From: an uncultured Cocleimonas sp.
GTDB taxonomy: Bacteria > Pseudomonadota > Gammaproteobacteria > Thiotrichales > Thiotrichaceae
NCBI GenBank assembly: GCA_937974135.1
Contig: CALJIH010000049.1
Location: forward strand, 1-15,497
Reading direction: 5' to 3'
DNA length: 15,497 bases
Part shown: positions 14,147 through 15,497 of the stretch, one piece after another
How positions within the stretch are numbered: the stretch's first letter is position 1
Layout: every line of letters begins with the position of its first letter
The notes under the pieces: generated by a model
What the model was told of the DNA's origin: nothing
Database searches by the model: none
What the model saw: the letters and a program-made list of their open reading frames with translations, nothing else
Program-made: the position numbers and the translations under genes

Positions 14147-14851
14147 TTAAAGAACTATTTGATTCATGAGTTTCATTACTTCCAAGGTTTTTTGGTCATT
14201 TTCACCAAACGTTAATTGACTCGCCGTTAAGGCTCTTTGGTAATATTCCTTTGCAATAACGTATTCTCTTTTAATGGTATGGATTTCACCTAATTTCTTT
14301 AACGTGATGATCGTTTGTTCGTTGTTTAATCTCAGATATTTTTGACGGGTATTTTGCATACCTACAAATAGCCCTTTGTCTGCCCCTTTATTCGAACCTT
14401 CCAATTTTTTAGATAAAGACTTTTCATAATATCTTTGTGCTTCATCATATTGTTTATTGTTCTCAGCATAACCACCCAACTTTTCATAAATATTAATCAT
14501 GAGAAGTGTATCGGGTTTTTTTAATTTTTCGATTATGGCTATGGACTTTAAAAGATACGCTTTTTCTTGTTGTTTATTATTTAGCAATGCATGTAGCTGT
14601 GCCATTTGTGCATACATAGAGGCTATCTTAGGGCTGTTTTTAGTGTCGCTATTAACGTTTTTTTCTTTTAATTCATAAAGCGTCAACGCTCGTTTGTGCT
14701 CTCCATTTTCCATTGCCTCCTGAATTGAAAGCTCTTCATTGCTTTTGCTTAAATTTTCAAAAAAATCAGGATAGATGTAGTTGATGATTATTGCGTAAAT
14801 AATCAGTGAGATGATGCTATAAAATATGATATTGGATTGGCGATTTGTCAT
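14147..14851 (-). CDS. Membrane-anchored TPR protein of unknown function
   Basis: A 234-residue protein with one N-terminal transmembrane helix (about 9-27) and no lipobox, so probably anchored in the inner membrane with the remainder periplasmic. The rest is helical and carries tetratricopeptide-like repeats at about 78-110, 117-150 (YDEAQRYYEKSL) and 179-212 (YVIAKEYYQRAL). Such repeats bind protein partners. The ribosome binding site is good: AAGGGA (complement near 14857-14862) just before the ATG. It lies 68 nt downstream of the two-TM gene on the same strand, so the two likely form an operon. I cannot assign a pathway. Confidence 0.75.
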   Translation of the reverse strand: MTNRQSNIIFYSIISLIIYAIIINYIYPDFFENLSKSNEELSIQEAMENGEHKRALTLYELKEKNVNSDTKNSPKIASMYAQMAQLHALLNNKQQEKAYLLKSIAIIEKLKKPDTLLMINIYEKLGGYAENNKQYDEAQRYYEKSLSKKLEGSNKGADKGLFVGMQNTRQKYLRLNNEQTIITLKKLGEIHTIKREYVIAKEYYQRALTASQLTFGENDQKTLEVMKLMNQIVL

Positions 14852-14919
14852 TGAATCCCTTCTTATATGCCTTTTCTTTTATAGCTGGAAATCTTAAACA
14901 ATTAAAGTGCCAATCATAT

Positions 14920-15483
14920 TTACAATATTATCTCGCGTTGTAAATCGATTAATTCTACAGATAAAAACTCGGCTAGCTTCTTGGCATCACTGCTTAATTG
15001 ATTCAGATCATTATGATTGAGGATATTAACCCTCCGGCCATTTTTGGTAAATATATTGAGTTCATAGCAAGGATAACTTAAACCATGTTTACTGGTGATC
15101 ATTTTATTTAATATTTGTAAAGACACGATATTTTTTATTTTAACCGATCGATCAATATTGTTTTTAAATGTTCCTCTGGGCTTATCAAAAGTAGCATGCT
15201 TCATAAATGGCTTAACGAGGGTGAATCCAAAGGTAGCAATCGCTATACCAAGACCTCCTAAGAAAAGCATGAAATCAACTTGATTGTTCTTTAGGTATAC
15301 CATTGCTGCAAGCAACAGTAAAAATAAGCCAACAACAATATATATAACGCAAAATAACAATGAACTAATCGTAGGTTTTAGATATGCACTATCTTCATTG
15401 AAGATAATTGTATGAGACCTGAATTTTGGCCCCTTACGAATTAACGTTCTACTAAGATCAATAGAAGCATTTTGAATATCCAT
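14920..15483 (-). CDS. Two-TM membrane protein with C-terminal cytosolic domain, unknown
   Basis: A 187-residue protein that I do not recognise. An N-terminal part (1-40) is followed by two transmembrane helices (about 41-64 and 71-92), then a soluble domain (about 96-187). That domain begins ATFDKPRGTFKN and has alternating hydrophobic strands (VKIKNIVSLQIL, YELNIFTKNGRRVNIL) and a final helix. The layout resembles membrane proteins with a PH-like domain behind a helical hairpin, but this is only by pattern. The start is supported by AGGA (complement near 15493-15496) about 9 nt before the ATG. The start codon is 14 nt from the window edge, so an upstream operon partner may lie outside. Confidence 0.65.
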   Translation of the reverse strand: MDIQNASIDLSRTLIRKGPKFRSHTIIFNEDSAYLKPTISSLLFCVIYIVVGLFLLLLAAMVYLKNNQVDFMLFLGGLGIAIATFGFTLVKPFMKHATFDKPRGTFKNNIDRSVKIKNIVSLQILNKMITSKHGLSYPCYELNIFTKNGRRVNILNHNDLNQLSSDAKKLAEFLSVELIDLQREIIL

Positions 15484-15497
15484 GATGATTATTCCTG

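Overview
The window reads as chromosomal DNA of a low-GC gammaproteobacterium, possibly marine. The evidence is a long-form PurL of 1309 residues with the C-terminal glutaminase domain fused, an RlpA-type lipoprotein, an SppA-type S49 peptidase with a gammaproteobacterial N-terminus, and AT-rich intergenic DNA. No tRNA, rRNA, CRISPR array, insertion sequence or prophage gene was seen. The genus cannot be fixed from the sequence alone.

Layout. 1-1506: an S49 signal-peptide-peptidase-like gene (+) converges on an OsmC-family gene (-). 1740-4180: a DEAD-box RNA helicase overlaps a CvfB-like S1 RNA-binding gene by 4 nt, a translationally coupled RNA-handling pair. 4266-7883: a probable transition-metal locus. 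It holds a HupE/UreJ-type membrane protein (-), a divergent DUF4198-like periplasmic protein (+), and two lipoproteins (+) built from a histidine-rich 29-residue module. 8024-11953: purL (-). 12252-12870: two small tandem KTSC-like genes (+). 12899-13294: a short RlpA-like lipoprotein (-). 13472-14107: a LysE/RhtB exporter (+). 14147-15483: a TPR membrane-anchored protein and a two-TM protein (-), probably one operon.

Two things stand out. First, a near-palindromic G-rich site of 20-21 bp (AAAAGTR, a G run, then TGTC-TTTT) occurs five times, always intergenic and always in the same orientation, regardless of the direction of the flanking genes. It does not behave like an ordinary promoter or terminator and may be a chromosome-organisation site or a global regulator site. 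Second, the two histidine-rich lipoproteins share a module in which three HxH pairs keep exactly the same spacing in all eight copies. A cysteine pair, always 21 residues apart, is either wholly present or wholly absent in each copy. Their position beside HupE and DUF4198 suggests an envelope metal-capture and uptake system that I do not recognise as described.
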